DNA from: Candidatus Bathyarchaeota archaeon
GTDB lineage: Archaea; Thermoproteota; Bathyarchaeia; Bathyarchaeales; DTEX01
DNA: 64,000 bases
Assembly: GCA_018396995.1 (NCBI GenBank)
Contig: JAGTQB010000003.1
Span: 32,455-96,454 of the forward strand
Reading direction: 5' to 3'
Shown: piece by piece, positions 37,275 through 46,577 of the stretch
Layout: the number at the start of each line of letters is the position of its first letter
Numbering within the stretch: position 1 is the stretch's first letter
Position numbers and translations under genes: made by a program
Notes under the pieces: generated by a model
Told to the model about the DNA's origin: nothing
Database searches by the model: none
Seen by the model: only the letters and a program-made list of their open reading frames with translations

Positions 37275-38364
37275 CTCGATAGGCAAGGCACTTGTCCTCA
37301 CATGTTTTGGAGAGAGTCACGGTGCTTGTATAGGGGCTGTTGTAGATGGCTGCCCAGCTGGACTGCCGCTAAGCGAGATTGATATACAGGTTGAGCTCAA
37401 TAAGAGGAGGCCAGGTCTCTCGGAGATAACATCACCTAGGAGGGAGGAAGATAAAGTCGAGATTATATCCGGCGTTTATAGGGGCTATACTACTGGGGCT
37501 CCCATATGCATGATTGTCTGGAATAGGGATATCGACTCAACACCATACGAGTCCATCATGATTAAACCTAGGCCTGGGCATGCGGACTACGCTGCTAGAA
37601 TTAAGTATGGTGGTTTTAATGACCCGCGTGGCGGCGGAAGGTTCTCTGGGCGGATGACCGTGGCTTACGTTATGGCCGGAGCCATCGCTAAGAAGCTCCT
37701 GAGCTTAATTGGGGTTGAAGTATTGGCCCACACTGTGCAGATTGGTTCTGTGGGGGTTGGAGACGAAGTCTCCTATGACGATATAAAAAGGAATGTTTAT
37801 ACGAATCCAGTTAGATGCGCGGTTCCAGAATTAGCCAATAAGATGATTGAGGAGATTTTAAGCGCGGCTAGGGATGGTGATAGCGTGGGCGGCGTCATTG
37901 AAGGTATTGCACTTAATGTTCCGGCTGGGCTTGGCGAGCCAATATTCGATTCTCTTGATGCGGATATAGCGAAGATGCTCTTTAACATACCGGCCGTTAA
38001 GGGAGTTGAGTTCGGGGCTGGCTTCAGAGTGGCTTCTATGAGGGGCTCTGAAGCAAACGACCAATACGCTATTAGGGATGGAAGAGTTATTACGCTAACA
38101 AATAATGCTGGCGGAATAATAGGTGGATTATCTAATGGAATGCCGATAAAAGTTAGAGTTGCCTTCAAACCAACACCATCAATATCGAGAAAGCAGAAGA
38201 CGGTAAACTTGGAAACAATGAGTGAGGAGGAAATTCAAGTTGCTGGGAGACACGATCCATGCATAGTCCCAAGAGCGGTTCCAGTGGTTGAAGCATGCTT
38301 AGCATTCGTAATAGCAGACCATGCATTAAGAGCCGGAAAAATACCAAGAGTAATTAAGACTTAG
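37264..38364 (+). CDS. aroC: Chorismate synthase
   Basis: This 366-residue FMN-dependent enzyme forms chorismate from EPSP. Signatures are CFGESHGACIGAVVDGCPAG, RRPGLSEITSPRREED, KPRPGHADYAARIKYGGFND, RGGGRFSGRMT and RHDPCIVPRAVPVVEA. It starts at TTG 37264 inside the end of aroA, implying coupling. It closes the operon. No chorismate mutase or prephenate genes follow. Confidence 0.95.
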   Translation: MNCNSIGKALVLTCFGESHGACIGAVVDGCPAGLPLSEIDIQVELNKRRPGLSEITSPRREEDKVEIISGVYRGYTTGAPICMIVWNRDIDSTPYESIMIKPRPGHADYAARIKYGGFNDPRGGGRFSGRMTVAYVMAGAIAKKLLSLIGVEVLAHTVQIGSVGVGDEVSYDDIKRNVYTNPVRCAVPELANKMIEEILSAARDGDSVGGVIEGIALNVPAGLGEPIFDSLDADIAKMLFNIPAVKGVEFGAGFRVASMRGSEANDQYAIRDGRVITLTNNAGGIIGGLSNGMPIKVRVAFKPTPSISRKQKTVNLETMSEEEIQVAGRHDPCIVPRAVPVVEACLAFVIADHALRAGKIPRVIKT

Positions 38365-38458
38365 GGGAAATAGGAAAGAAGCCAGTTTTCACTTTTAGGG
38401 TTTAAGAGTTCTCTGTTGATGCCCCATCTCTTCGATTAGCCCCCTCTCTCCTTCACCA

Positions 38459-39808
38459 TTATGCTCCTTTTAGGCTTTTCTGCAGATATTCTATGGCTTC
38501 TTTTACGCTTCGGAATCCATACTTGATTTCGTTATGTTCTCTTCTTAGTTCTATGACATCTTTTCTTACTTCTTCTGGCTTGCGCTTTCCCTTGATTACG
38601 TCAAGCATTAGGTCACATAGATATTTTATATCGCTCTCCGTGAATCCCCTTCTAGTCACCTCTTGGAAACCTATCCTTATTCCAGACGGGTTCTCCCGGT
38701 TGCTCTGGTCATCATATGGCAATATATTCCTATTTAGGATTATGTTTGCCCTTTCAAGATCCTCAGCAACCCTCCCTCCGCCGCCATGCTCCCGCACATC
38801 AACGGCCAGCTGATGAGACCTCGTGAAACCATGCTTCTCCCCAAGAACCTTTAGACCCCTCTCATAAAGGTACTCTCCAGCGGCTCGAGCATTCATAACA
38901 GTCTGCCTAGCCAGCTCTCTCCCAAATATCTTCAGCTCAAGCGCAGCTATGCCGGTCGCTGGAAGCCTTCCAAGATGGGTGTTCGATGTGCTTAGTGGGA
39001 ATATTGCGTACTGGACGCTCTTTATAGCCTTCTCCAACCTATCATCCCTGTTCTCGGCGAGAATCACGCCGCCCTGCGGCCCTGGAAATGTTTTGTGCGT
39101 TGACGCCGTTATGAAGTCGGCGCCCTCCCTCAATGGATCCTGGAATTCGCCGCCAGCTATTAGCCCAAGAACATGTGCTCCATCATAGACCAGGTATGCT
39201 CCAACCTCATGGGCAACTTCGCTCAGCTCCTTAACTGGATGCGGGAATAGGAATAAGCTTCCACCCAATGTTACTATGCCGGGCTTAGCAGCTCTAATAA
39301 TCTCAGCCGACTTCTCAGGGTCTATATTCATCTCATTAACGTCGTACGCCAGCTCTATGTTTTCTAGACCTAAGACCATTCCAGCCAACCCTGTATAATC
39401 GTGGGATATATGTGCGCCAGCACTTAATGGAGCGACAACCATCTTCCTATTCTTTGTGGCCATGGATAAACCTTTGAAGGCGGCTAGGTTTGCATGGGTT
39501 CCGGAGACAAGGCGCACATCAGCCCAATTGCACTTAAATAGCATCTTCATTAAGTCTGTCACACAGTTCTCTATTACCGTGATATATTTTTGCCCCTGAT
39601 AATACCTCTTCTTCACATGTCCATCAAGGTTGTTCTCGCCCTCAGCATATCTGCATTCTAAATCCATCGCTAGCTGCAGCATTTCCCTAACAGCCGGAGA
39701 TTTTATGCCCTCGCTTGCTATGAGATTTATGCACTCCTCACCCCTATACTTTTCATGCATCTCGCTAGCCTCAATAAGTTCAAGGGCTATTTTGAAGAAC
39801 TCCTCCAT
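38459..39808 (-). CDS. glyA: Serine hydroxymethyltransferase
   Basis: This 449-residue PLP enzyme has CRYAEGENNLDGH, a conserved glycine-rich cofactor segment, YDGAHVLGLIAGGEFQDPL and the Schiff-base lysine in ITASTHKTFPGPQGG. It interconverts serine and glycine with a tetrahydropterin one-carbon carrier. In archaea with an H4MPT pathway that carrier is likely a methanopterin, which would tie this gene to the ftr/fwd genes further on. It is transcribed toward aroC, in tandem with AMP phosphorylase. Confidence 0.94.
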   Translation of the reverse strand: MEEFFKIALELIEASEMHEKYRGEECINLIASEGIKSPAVREMLQLAMDLECRYAEGENNLDGHVKKRYYQGQKYITVIENCVTDLMKMLFKCNWADVRLVSGTHANLAAFKGLSMATKNRKMVVAPLSAGAHISHDYTGLAGMVLGLENIELAYDVNEMNIDPEKSAEIIRAAKPGIVTLGGSLFLFPHPVKELSEVAHEVGAYLVYDGAHVLGLIAGGEFQDPLREGADFITASTHKTFPGPQGGVILAENRDDRLEKAIKSVQYAIFPLSTSNTHLGRLPATGIAALELKIFGRELARQTVMNARAAGEYLYERGLKVLGEKHGFTRSHQLAVDVREHGGGGRVAEDLERANIILNRNILPYDDQSNRENPSGIRIGFQEVTRRGFTESDIKYLCDLMLDVIKGKRKPEEVRKDVIELRREHNEIKYGFRSVKEAIEYLQKSLKGA

Positions 39809-39880
39809 CAGACCACCTTCACAAGTAAACTCTAAAGAAATTCATTTCAAGTATTTATATTTAGCCCTGCGGCTGGCTTA

Positions 39881-41443
39881 TTAGCGCTCTAAAACAAAAG
39901 TCTTTTTCGTTACCGGTCTCCCCTTAATCTCATGGATTAACATCTCCATCCTATCTCCAACACCTATGGCCAGCGTCTCCTCCAGGATCTTTGCTGGTTT
40001 CTCAAGCCTACTTGCCCTCTCGGCATATATTGTTGCCAGAGGCTCGCCTTCAGAAACCTTATCTCCTATCTTCTTATGTAAGAGTATCCCAGCCCCCTTA
40101 TCCCTCGGAGCTCCAGCCAGCCTAGCAGCCTCAACTACTATAGAGTTATCTATCCATAGGATAACGCCCCTCCTCTTTGAGTAAACGGTATATCTCTCGT
40201 GGCCTAGGGGTATATCCTCCGGAGTTATCTTTGTGTTCCCTCCTTGGGCGCCTATAATTTCCCTCAGCTTCTCCTCAGCCTTACCGCTCTCAAGTATCTT
40301 GAGGGCTATTTCTCTCCCATTACCGCCCCTTGCCTTCCCGCTCATCTCTAACAGTATACCCGCTATATGCGCCGCCTTATCAATTAGGTCGTAGGGTCTA
40401 CTCTTTCCCATCAGGGTATTAAGCGCTTCCCATGCCTCCAGAGCTGGTCCAACAGTATAGCCGACGGGTTGCTCCCCATAGGTAACTGCACATCTAACTT
40501 CAATCCCAAGTCTCCTACCAAGCTCTATAAAGTCCTTAGCAAGCATGTCTGCTTCACCAATAGTCTTAACCTTCGTCCCCCTGCCAGTCGGTATATCTAT
40601 GACTAGGAGGTTTGCGCCTACAGCTTTCTTCTTACTCATTATTGATGGAAGGAGGAGGGGGTCTATTGAAAGCGGGTTCTCAACTCTGATAAATATGTCG
40701 TCCGCTGGAGCTAAGTCCAGAGCCCCACCCCAAACAATGCAACCATTCGTCTTCTCAACAACCTCGCGGACCTCACTTAACCTGAGGTTAACTGGCATTA
40801 GGGTCTCGGCCCTATCAGCTGTACCCGCCGCTGAGGTTATAGCCCTGGAGGAGGATTTTGGTATAGTTAGGCCGGAGGCCGCGATGATCGGAACCACTAG
40901 TAGTGTTGTTTTATCTCCTGGGACGCCGCCTATAGAATGTTTATCGACTATAAGCGGCTTCTTAAGTTCAAGTTTGCTTCCAGTCTCAACCATTGCGAGT
41001 GATAGGCTTGCGGCTTCATCTAAGTCTAGGCCAAATGCGTGGAGGGCTACTATAAATGCTGCTATCTCCACCTCACTGAGCCTTCCGCTAACAACGTCTT
41101 TGACAACCTCGTATATCTCTTCATAAGTCAATCTCTTACCGCTAAGCTTGCTCCTTATATGGTAGACTGATGTGGGAAAACTTATTGCTTCAACATTAAC
41201 CTCCTCCAGATCCCTTAAGCCTAGATAGCTCTTAACTTCGTTATATACGCCTATATGCCCCCTTGGAATACTCTCAGTAGCAAGATTAACTATGGCTATG
41301 ACATCCTTAGAATCCTTTGACACCTTAACCCTACTGAGCCCTGACACACCGAGCTCCTCGGCGTCATCACGATTCAAGACGACGATAAACTTCCCACCAG
41401 CCTCTAAATCAAGTTGCCTAACCCTTAACCTCACCATAAGCAC
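39881..41443 (-). CDS. deoA: AMP phosphorylase (archaeal thymidine phosphorylase family)
   Basis: This 520-residue protein has the extra N-terminal domain of about 85 residues typical of archaeal AMP phosphorylases (RVRQLDLEAGGKFIVVLNR). The phosphorylase core carries VDKHSIGGVPGDKTTLLVVP, AASGLTIPKSSSRAITSAAG and TADRAETLMPV. It splits AMP and other NMPs with phosphate to ribose 1,5-bisphosphate and base, feeding the archaeal pathway through R15P isomerase and type III RuBisCO to 3-phosphoglycerate. Those two partners are not in the window, but a phosphoglycerate mutase gene is adjacent. Confidence 0.92.
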   Translation of the reverse strand: MLMVRLRVRQLDLEAGGKFIVVLNRDDAEELGVSGLSRVKVSKDSKDVIAIVNLATESIPRGHIGVYNEVKSYLGLRDLEEVNVEAISFPTSVYHIRSKLSGKRLTYEEIYEVVKDVVSGRLSEVEIAAFIVALHAFGLDLDEAASLSLAMVETGSKLELKKPLIVDKHSIGGVPGDKTTLLVVPIIAASGLTIPKSSSRAITSAAGTADRAETLMPVNLRLSEVREVVEKTNGCIVWGGALDLAPADDIFIRVENPLSIDPLLLPSIMSKKKAVGANLLVIDIPTGRGTKVKTIGEADMLAKDFIELGRRLGIEVRCAVTYGEQPVGYTVGPALEAWEALNTLMGKSRPYDLIDKAAHIAGILLEMSGKARGGNGREIALKILESGKAEEKLREIIGAQGGNTKITPEDIPLGHERYTVYSKRRGVILWIDNSIVVEAARLAGAPRDKGAGILLHKKIGDKVSEGEPLATIYAERASRLEKPAKILEETLAIGVGDRMEMLIHEIKGRPVTKKTFVLER

Positions 41444-41567
41444 TCTCCGGCATCCTAATACACAAATAAAACTCCCCTCTTAGAAGGATAAAAGATTTCA
41501 TCACAGCAAAACTTTAGTAAATTTTATGCTTAACTAAATCTTTTTCTCTAGTGAGCGTGCGTCCCCA

Positions 41568-42863
41568 TTGTCCAATCTAAAACTCATATATGTCATAATC
41601 GATGGCATGGGGGACCTGCCCATAAAGGAGCTCGAGGATAAGACTCCGCTCGAGTACGCTGAGACACCAAATATGGATTTCTTGGCCAGCAAGGGTAAGC
41701 TCGGACTAATGTATACTGTTGAACGTGGGGTTGCGCCTGAGAGTCATGTTGCCGCAATATCAATTCTGGGATATGATCCACACGAATACTATATTAGGAG
41801 AGGGCCAATAGAAGCCTACGGAGCTGGCTTAGAGATGGCTGATGGAGATCTGGCTCTAAGGTGCAACTTTGCAACCCTTGGTCCAAACGGTGTTATAATT
41901 GATAGGAGGGCTGGGAGAAACCTAACTACGGAGGAGGCTTTTGAGCTCGCTCGGACAATTAATGAGACCGTTAAACTTGAATCTCATCCGGCGGAGTTCG
42001 CTTTCAAGAGTACCGTTGGATATAGAGGAGTTCTAGTGATGAGAAGTAAGAGCATACCGCTTTCAGATAGAATCTCAGTCATGGATCCAGTGTATAGTAG
42101 CGTTTCTGGACTAGAGGTTGCAAAACCTAGTGCTAGCATGGTTTTAAGGGAGTGTGTTCCGCTTGAAGACAGTGAGTCGGCAAGGGTCTCGGCGGCTCTC
42201 ATAAACGAATTTATCTCCAAGAGCCACAGGGTTCTTGAGGAACACGAGGTTAATAAGAGACGTGAGGCTGAGGGTAAACTTAAGGCTAATGTAATAATCG
42301 TGAGGGGTGCAGGCAACACCTTACCGAAACTTTATAACATATGCGGGAAATACGGTGTGAGCTTTGCATGCTTAGCCGACATGCCCGTTGAGAGGGGGGT
42401 TGCCAAGCTAGCTGGGATGCACTTAATCGAGCTTCCACCTCCATCCAAAGACCTTACGGCGGATTGTTTCATAAGAGCTAAGAAAATACTGGAGAACTTA
42501 GAGAGCTTCGACTGCTTCTACATTCATCTCAAGGGGCCGGATGAGCCCGGACACGATGGAAACTGTCTCCTTAAGGCTAAGATTATAGAGATTATAGATG
42601 AACACTTCTTCGGCAGAATATTATCGAAAATAGACCTTAAGGATATAGTTATATGCGCGACCGCAGACCACTCAACGCCATGCAGCTTAAGAGCCCATAG
42701 CGATGACCCAGTTCCGGTGCTAATCTCAGGTGGGAGAATTAGGAGCGATGGAATGAAGAAGTTCTCAGAGAAGGACTGTAAGCGCGGAAGCCTGGGAATA
42801 ATAGAAAGGGGAACAATGCTAATGCCACTATTAATGGAAGCCCTCAAGAGAGGAGACGTCTAA
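41568..42863 (+). CDS. apgM: Cofactor-independent phosphoglycerate mutase, archaeal type
   Basis: This 431-residue member of the alkaline phosphatase superfamily has IIDGMGDLPIKELEDKTPLE with the first metal Asp, the nucleophile serine in APESHVAAISILGYDP, HLKGPDEPGHDGN and the late ATADHSTPC metal site. It interconverts 3- and 2-phosphoglycerate. Its placement next to AMP phosphorylase fits a route from nucleotides to PEP. It starts at a TTG and is divergent from the phosphorylase. Confidence 0.93.
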   Translation: MSNLKLIYVIIDGMGDLPIKELEDKTPLEYAETPNMDFLASKGKLGLMYTVERGVAPESHVAAISILGYDPHEYYIRRGPIEAYGAGLEMADGDLALRCNFATLGPNGVIIDRRAGRNLTTEEAFELARTINETVKLESHPAEFAFKSTVGYRGVLVMRSKSIPLSDRISVMDPVYSSVSGLEVAKPSASMVLRECVPLEDSESARVSAALINEFISKSHRVLEEHEVNKRREAEGKLKANVIIVRGAGNTLPKLYNICGKYGVSFACLADMPVERGVAKLAGMHLIELPPPSKDLTADCFIRAKKILENLESFDCFYIHLKGPDEPGHDGNCLLKAKIIEIIDEHFFGRILSKIDLKDIVICATADHSTPCSLRAHSDDPVPVLISGGRIRSDGMKKFSEKDCKRGSLGIIERGTMLMPLLMEALKRGDV

Positions 42864-42874
42864 CATACGCACAG

Positions 42875-42881
42875 TTTATTA
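42875..42881 (+). promoter_or_regulatory. TATA-box candidate for SRP RNA
   Basis: TTTATTA lies 26-32 bases before the predicted SRP RNA 5' end at 42907, the normal distance for an archaeal TATA box. Confidence 0.5.
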
Positions 42882-42906
42882 GAAACCAACCTAATAATTT
42901 ATTTTT

Positions 42907-43239
42907 GGACGGCGGGTCTTAGGCGGGGGGCTAGGGGTCCCCTGAGAGGCAAACGGCCTCGACCGCAAACCCCCTATACGGCGGGCCGAAAGCCGGGGTG
43001 AGGCGCGTAAGGCCGCTGGCCCAGCCATCCTTAAGCAATGAATACCTGTCCCCTGGGGCTAGCGGTCGCGGAGCACCCTTCGTAGGAGGGGTGTAACCGC
43101 GTTTGCCGGGCGAACCTGGCCAGGCCCGGGAGGGAGCAACCTAAGCCCGGACGCTTAGTGCTCAGGGGGTGCGGGTATGAGTGGCGGGCTGGCTTGGGTC
43201 TGCGGATTCTGCGTGTCGAGCCTCGGTGACCCGCCGTCC
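42907..43239 (+). ncRNA. Signal recognition particle 7S RNA
   Basis: The 333-nt RNA is closed by a terminal helix: GGACGGCGGGTC at the 5' end pairs exactly with GACCCGCCGTCC at the 3' end, as in archaeal helix 1. The S-domain carries the helix 8 hallmark: GAACCTGGCCAGGCCCGGGA then GGGAGCAACC, where SRP54 binds. Very high GC content suits a thermophile. It lies alone between apgM and an NcsA-like gene. Confidence 0.94.
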
Positions 43240-43264
43240 AAAAATTTTGTTCTGATTTTCTGGG

Positions 43265-44191
43265 TTAGAGGTCTTGTAGGAGCTTGCATGCTTGGCATAT
43301 ATCGCCGACAGTTATTTCCCCACATATTTTGCATCTTCTCAGATTCACTTCGGGTTTTTTCTCAATAATCTTCCCCCTTATTTTCTCAGCTGACCTGAAG
43401 ATCGTGTATTTTGTTCCGGGATGCTTTTCCTCAAGTCTGTTTAACATATTTCTTATATCGTTTCTTAGGGCCTCGCTTGCATATGGGCATGGGTTTTCCT
43501 GGAACCTTACCCCCTTAAGGTAAGCGTATAGGGCTACCTCCCTCTCTAAAACCTCGCAAAGGGGCTTTACTCTGGGAACCAATCCCTCTATCTCCTCGTT
43601 GAAGGCTGGCCCGCTCCTGAATATTCTCATCACATCCCCATGCATTATGTTAAGCATAAACGTCTGTACTTCATCATCTAGGTTATTGGCCATAGCGATC
43701 TTTGTAGCGCTAACCCTTCTGGCGAGGACGTTGAGTGCTTTCCTCCTCAGAACACCACAGTAAGAGCATGGTGTTAAGCCTCTTTTAGCATCCTTAATCC
43801 TCTTTACTATTTCGTCTAGCGTGTAGCCATATAGCTCCTTAAACGATATTATATGGTGCTCTACGCCTAAAGCCCTACAGTTCTCCGAAGCTATCTTAAC
43901 CGCCTCATCCCTATAACCCTCTATTCCCTCATCAACGGTTATGGCGCATAGGGAGGCTCTTGGGAAGTCTTTCTCAATCCTCACTAGTATATGCAATAGA
44001 CTTACGCTATCTTTTCCGCCAGATAAAGCGACAGCTACCCTATCATCAAAACTCAACATCTTATACTTCGCTATGGTTGCCCTAACCTTTCTCTCAATGG
44101 ATTCAATAAAACACTTCGTGCATAGTTTCTCACCTGAATACGCCCTAAAGTAAAAGGCTTCTCTAACGCCGCAGGATGTACACTTCGCCAT
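43265..44191 (-). CDS. PP-loop tRNA 2-thiolation protein, NcsA/Ncs6-like
   Basis: This 308-residue paralogue of the protein at 30872-31837 has a zinc finger CTSCG...CTKC, the PP-loop VAVALSGGKDSVSLLHIL, the cysteine pair in TPCSYCGVLRRKALN and a third cysteine in QENPCPYASEALRNDIRN, which is the Ncs6/NcsA signature, then a C-terminal CKICG...CQAC finger. It likely thiolates U34 of glutamate, glutamine and lysine tRNAs with a SAMP-type sulfur carrier. Its stop lies 26 bp from the SRP RNA 3' end, convergently. Confidence 0.86.
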   Translation of the reverse strand: MAKCTSCGVREAFYFRAYSGEKLCTKCFIESIERKVRATIAKYKMLSFDDRVAVALSGGKDSVSLLHILVRIEKDFPRASLCAITVDEGIEGYRDEAVKIASENCRALGVEHHIISFKELYGYTLDEIVKRIKDAKRGLTPCSYCGVLRRKALNVLARRVSATKIAMANNLDDEVQTFMLNIMHGDVMRIFRSGPAFNEEIEGLVPRVKPLCEVLEREVALYAYLKGVRFQENPCPYASEALRNDIRNMLNRLEEKHPGTKYTIFRSAEKIRGKIIEKKPEVNLRRCKICGEITVGDICQACKLLQDL

Positions 44192-44209
44192 AAGCCTTCT
44201 CCTTTTGTC

Positions 44210-45337
44210 TTAATATGTGCTTGACATGACTATATTTGCTAGGAGCAGGAAGAGCGACACTACGTTAAGAGTTTTTCTCAATGCTGGCCCTTTTCTCGGA
44301 GCTACCTCGATTAGACACTGGAGCATCTTGTCTCCATCGAGATATGGTATTGGAAGCATATTGAATGCGGCAACGCTAAGGAGCACTATGGAAAGCCAGT
44401 TTAAGGTAAGGTTTAGGTACGTATCAACTAGATAGCTGAGCCCAAGTTTACTGGGATAATATGGTGCTGACGAGATCAATCCGATAATCGCCCTATGCTC
44501 ATTATCAGGGCTTGGCGCAGCCTTAACAATAAAATCTCCCCTACTAGTCCTCACAATAATGTCTTCTCCCGGCTTAACGCTAGACATGAAGCTTACCAAG
44601 TCTTGTAGGCTGTGGATCTCATGGTCGTTTAGGGCGTATATTACATCCCATGGCCTAATACCAGCTTTCTGGAGCGGCCCACCCTCAAGCGTTTCAAGGA
44701 CTATTAGCCCCGAAGGGCTCTGTACAAATAATGCTGATAGAACAAGGAGAACTATTAGCCCAGCAAGCATGTTTGATGCAGATCCGGCTGAAAAGATCTT
44801 CATTTTAGATTTGGGTGGAGCCGCGTTTAGCTCTTTTTCATCCGTTTCAACGAAGCCGCCAAAGAAGATTCCTAGCAATAGCGCTCCAGCAGACCTTATA
44901 CTTATACCCTCATTTAAGGCGATTACTCCATGAGCAGCCTCATGAATAAAGACTGTCACAATGACGGCCACTATAAAGTAGGGTAGCCAGTAGAGCCTGA
45001 GAGTTAAGCCTGGTACAATTATCCTCACCGGAGAGAGTGTTTCTCGAAGAACCGCCGCCCTAATAATGTTCAATGAGAGGAAAGTCAATGTAAAAACCAT
45101 TAGCCCAGCGCCAATAAATACGCTTGCCCATGAGAAGATCTTCCAGATTCTCTTCCACCTGCTTGAAAGCCTATATAGGAGCCCCCTAAACCTCTTTGAC
45201 TCCCATTTAATTAAGAAGGGCTTAATATCTAATCCATACTTTTGTAGGGGCAGACTCTTACCAAGCATATACACCACTAGCCAGAATGCCAGAAATGTCA
45301 GCGTGAATATTAAAATCTCATTCAAAGCGTCCACCAT
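44210..45337 (-). CDS. Site-2 protease (M50) with PDZ domain
   Basis: This 375-residue intramembrane metalloprotease has the zinc motif HEAAHG in a membrane helix (IVAVIVTVFIHEAAHGVIAL), the third zinc ligand in NMLPIPYLDGDK, and a PDZ domain between (LETLEGGPLQKAGIRPWDVI to about 270). N-terminal helices add about three more membrane passes. It cleaves membrane-anchored substrates, such as anti-sigma-like or regulatory factors in other organisms; its substrate here is unknown. It starts 19 bp upstream of the NcsA-like gene on the same strand and may be co-transcribed. Confidence 0.9.
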   Translation of the reverse strand: MVDALNEILIFTLTFLAFWLVVYMLGKSLPLQKYGLDIKPFLIKWESKRFRGLLYRLSSRWKRIWKIFSWASVFIGAGLMVFTLTFLSLNIIRAAVLRETLSPVRIIVPGLTLRLYWLPYFIVAVIVTVFIHEAAHGVIALNEGISIRSAGALLLGIFFGGFVETDEKELNAAPPKSKMKIFSAGSASNMLAGLIVLLVLSALFVQSPSGLIVLETLEGGPLQKAGIRPWDVIYALNDHEIHSLQDLVSFMSSVKPGEDIIVRTSRGDFIVKAAPSPDNEHRAIIGLISSAPYYPSKLGLSYLVDTYLNLTLNWLSIVLLSVAAFNMLPIPYLDGDKMLQCLIEVAPRKGPALRKTLNVVSLFLLLANIVMSSTY

Positions 45338-45418
45338 ATACCTAATTCTTCATAAATAGCTGATGGCGGTGGGATAAATATATTAGGGGCGGAGCTAACG
45401 CTATTTTTGGAGAGAAAG

Positions 45419-45574
45419 ATGGGAGAAGTAAAATGTAGTCATGGCGAGGTTATTCTTCTTGGTGAGCAAAAGGGTGAGAGGGGGGTTAATAGGTATTTTA
45501 AGTGCTTGAAATGCGGCAATGTCCTAATTCTATCCGAAGACAATGTCCTCTATGAAGTGCCTAAAAGCCAGTAA
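45419..45574 (+). CDS. Small zinc-ribbon-like protein
   Basis: This 51-codon gene encodes MGEVKCSHGEVILLGEQ, then RGVNRYFKCLKCGNVLILSE and VLYEVPKSQ. The pattern Cys-x-His, about 24 residues, Cys-x2-Cys looks like a single zinc ribbon. GGAGAG lies just before the ATG, and a T/A-rich promoter-like segment (AAATATATTA) precedes it. It is too short for usual ORF cutoffs. The function is unknown; small archaeal zinc proteins often assist nucleic acid or protein partners. Confidence 0.6.
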   Translation: MGEVKCSHGEVILLGEQKGERGVNRYFKCLKCGNVLILSEDNVLYEVPKSQ

Positions 45575-45662
45575 GTTTTAAGCATTTATCTAGAGATTAT
45601 GGGTTTAGACTTCCTAAGCACGTGAAAGATAAACGTAATATAAAAACGCTAGCGGGTTTTCG

Positions 45663-45756
45663 CGGCGTGAAGTTATCGTTATGAGTGTTTAGGGCAACTA
45701 AAGGAGACTTTAGTGGTTTTTAAAGGATATTTCGGCGTGGCGTAGTTATCAATGAG
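45663..45756. repeat. Pair of diverged direct repeats in an intergenic stretch
   Basis: CGGCGTGAAGTTATCGTTAT with GAG (from 45663) and CGGCGTGGCGTAGTTATCAA with TGAG (from 45733) are similar over about 25 bases. They sit in a 285-bp gap with no gene. They may be a weak operator pair or chance. Confidence 0.3.
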
Positions 45757-45859
45757 GAGCATGTCTCGTCCTCGTCCATAAGCGCTTCGTAACATGTATA
45801 AGCATGTTTAGGGTAAACCTATTTCTAGAATTGATTTTTAGGGTTAGTAGGGTTAGAGC

Positions 45860-46567
45860 TTGGCCAAGAAGCCTCTGCTCCGCGCTGAGAGGGTTGAGGT
45901 TATTTACAGCCAGATGCATTGGAAGCTGCTGGCGGATTTAAGGAGGAAGGCTATAGGTTTAATGGAAGCTCTAGAGAGGTTCAGCATACCATGTATTGTC
46001 CATGGGAGCATTGCCCGGGGGGATGTTTCGCCAAAGAGTGATATAGACGTATTCATACCAGAAATGTATTCATCCTTCACTATTGAGAACGCGCTGAGGT
46101 TCTCAGGCTTCCCAATCATTAGGCGAGTGCTCGTCCAGGCAACACCGTTCTACGCAGTTAAGGGTTATATCGAGGTTGATGAGAGGACATGCGTATCCTT
46201 CCCACTATCAAAGATGAGAACTGTTGAGAGGGAATTCTATAGGTTTGGTGGCGAGGCAACGCTGGAAATGCTTAGAAGGAATGTTAGGGTGCCGGGGGTT
46301 GATAAAAGGTTGATGCTAATTGAACCGACTGAGAGCGGCCACATTGAAAGTAGTATTCTGGGGCAGGAGGAGAGGGTAGCTAAGCTGCTCGGAATATCCG
46401 TCGAAACAGTTTTCAATAGAGTTCATACGCTTATACGCCGCGACTCGGTTGGGAGGACTGGGCTATTTATTGAAAGGAATCTCTCGCCGGACGAAACCTT
46501 CGAAATGGTTTTAAAGTGGTTAGCTGATAAGAACCCGGCGCTGAGAAGAAGATTAAGAGAGAGCTAA
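45860..46567 (+). CDS. Predicted nucleotidyltransferase with C-terminal helical domain
   Basis: This 235-residue protein has the pol-beta-type nucleotidyltransferase motif IVHGSIARGDVSPKSDIDVF (about 50-69), then a region with FYAVKGYIEVDERTCVSFPL, and a C-terminal helical part with KLLGISVETVFNRVHTLIRR that looks like a helix-turn-helix. It belongs to an archaeal conserved group of unknown substrate. The start is a TTG. It is convergent with ftr (ten-base gap). Confidence 0.75.
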   Translation: MAKKPLLRAERVEVIYSQMHWKLLADLRRKAIGLMEALERFSIPCIVHGSIARGDVSPKSDIDVFIPEMYSSFTIENALRFSGFPIIRRVLVQATPFYAVKGYIEVDERTCVSFPLSKMRTVEREFYRFGGEATLEMLRRNVRVPGVDKRLMLIEPTESGHIESSILGQEERVAKLLGISVETVFNRVHTLIRRDSVGRTGLFIERNLSPDETFEMVLKWLADKNPALRRRLRES

Positions 46568-46577
46568 AGCCTTTTTC

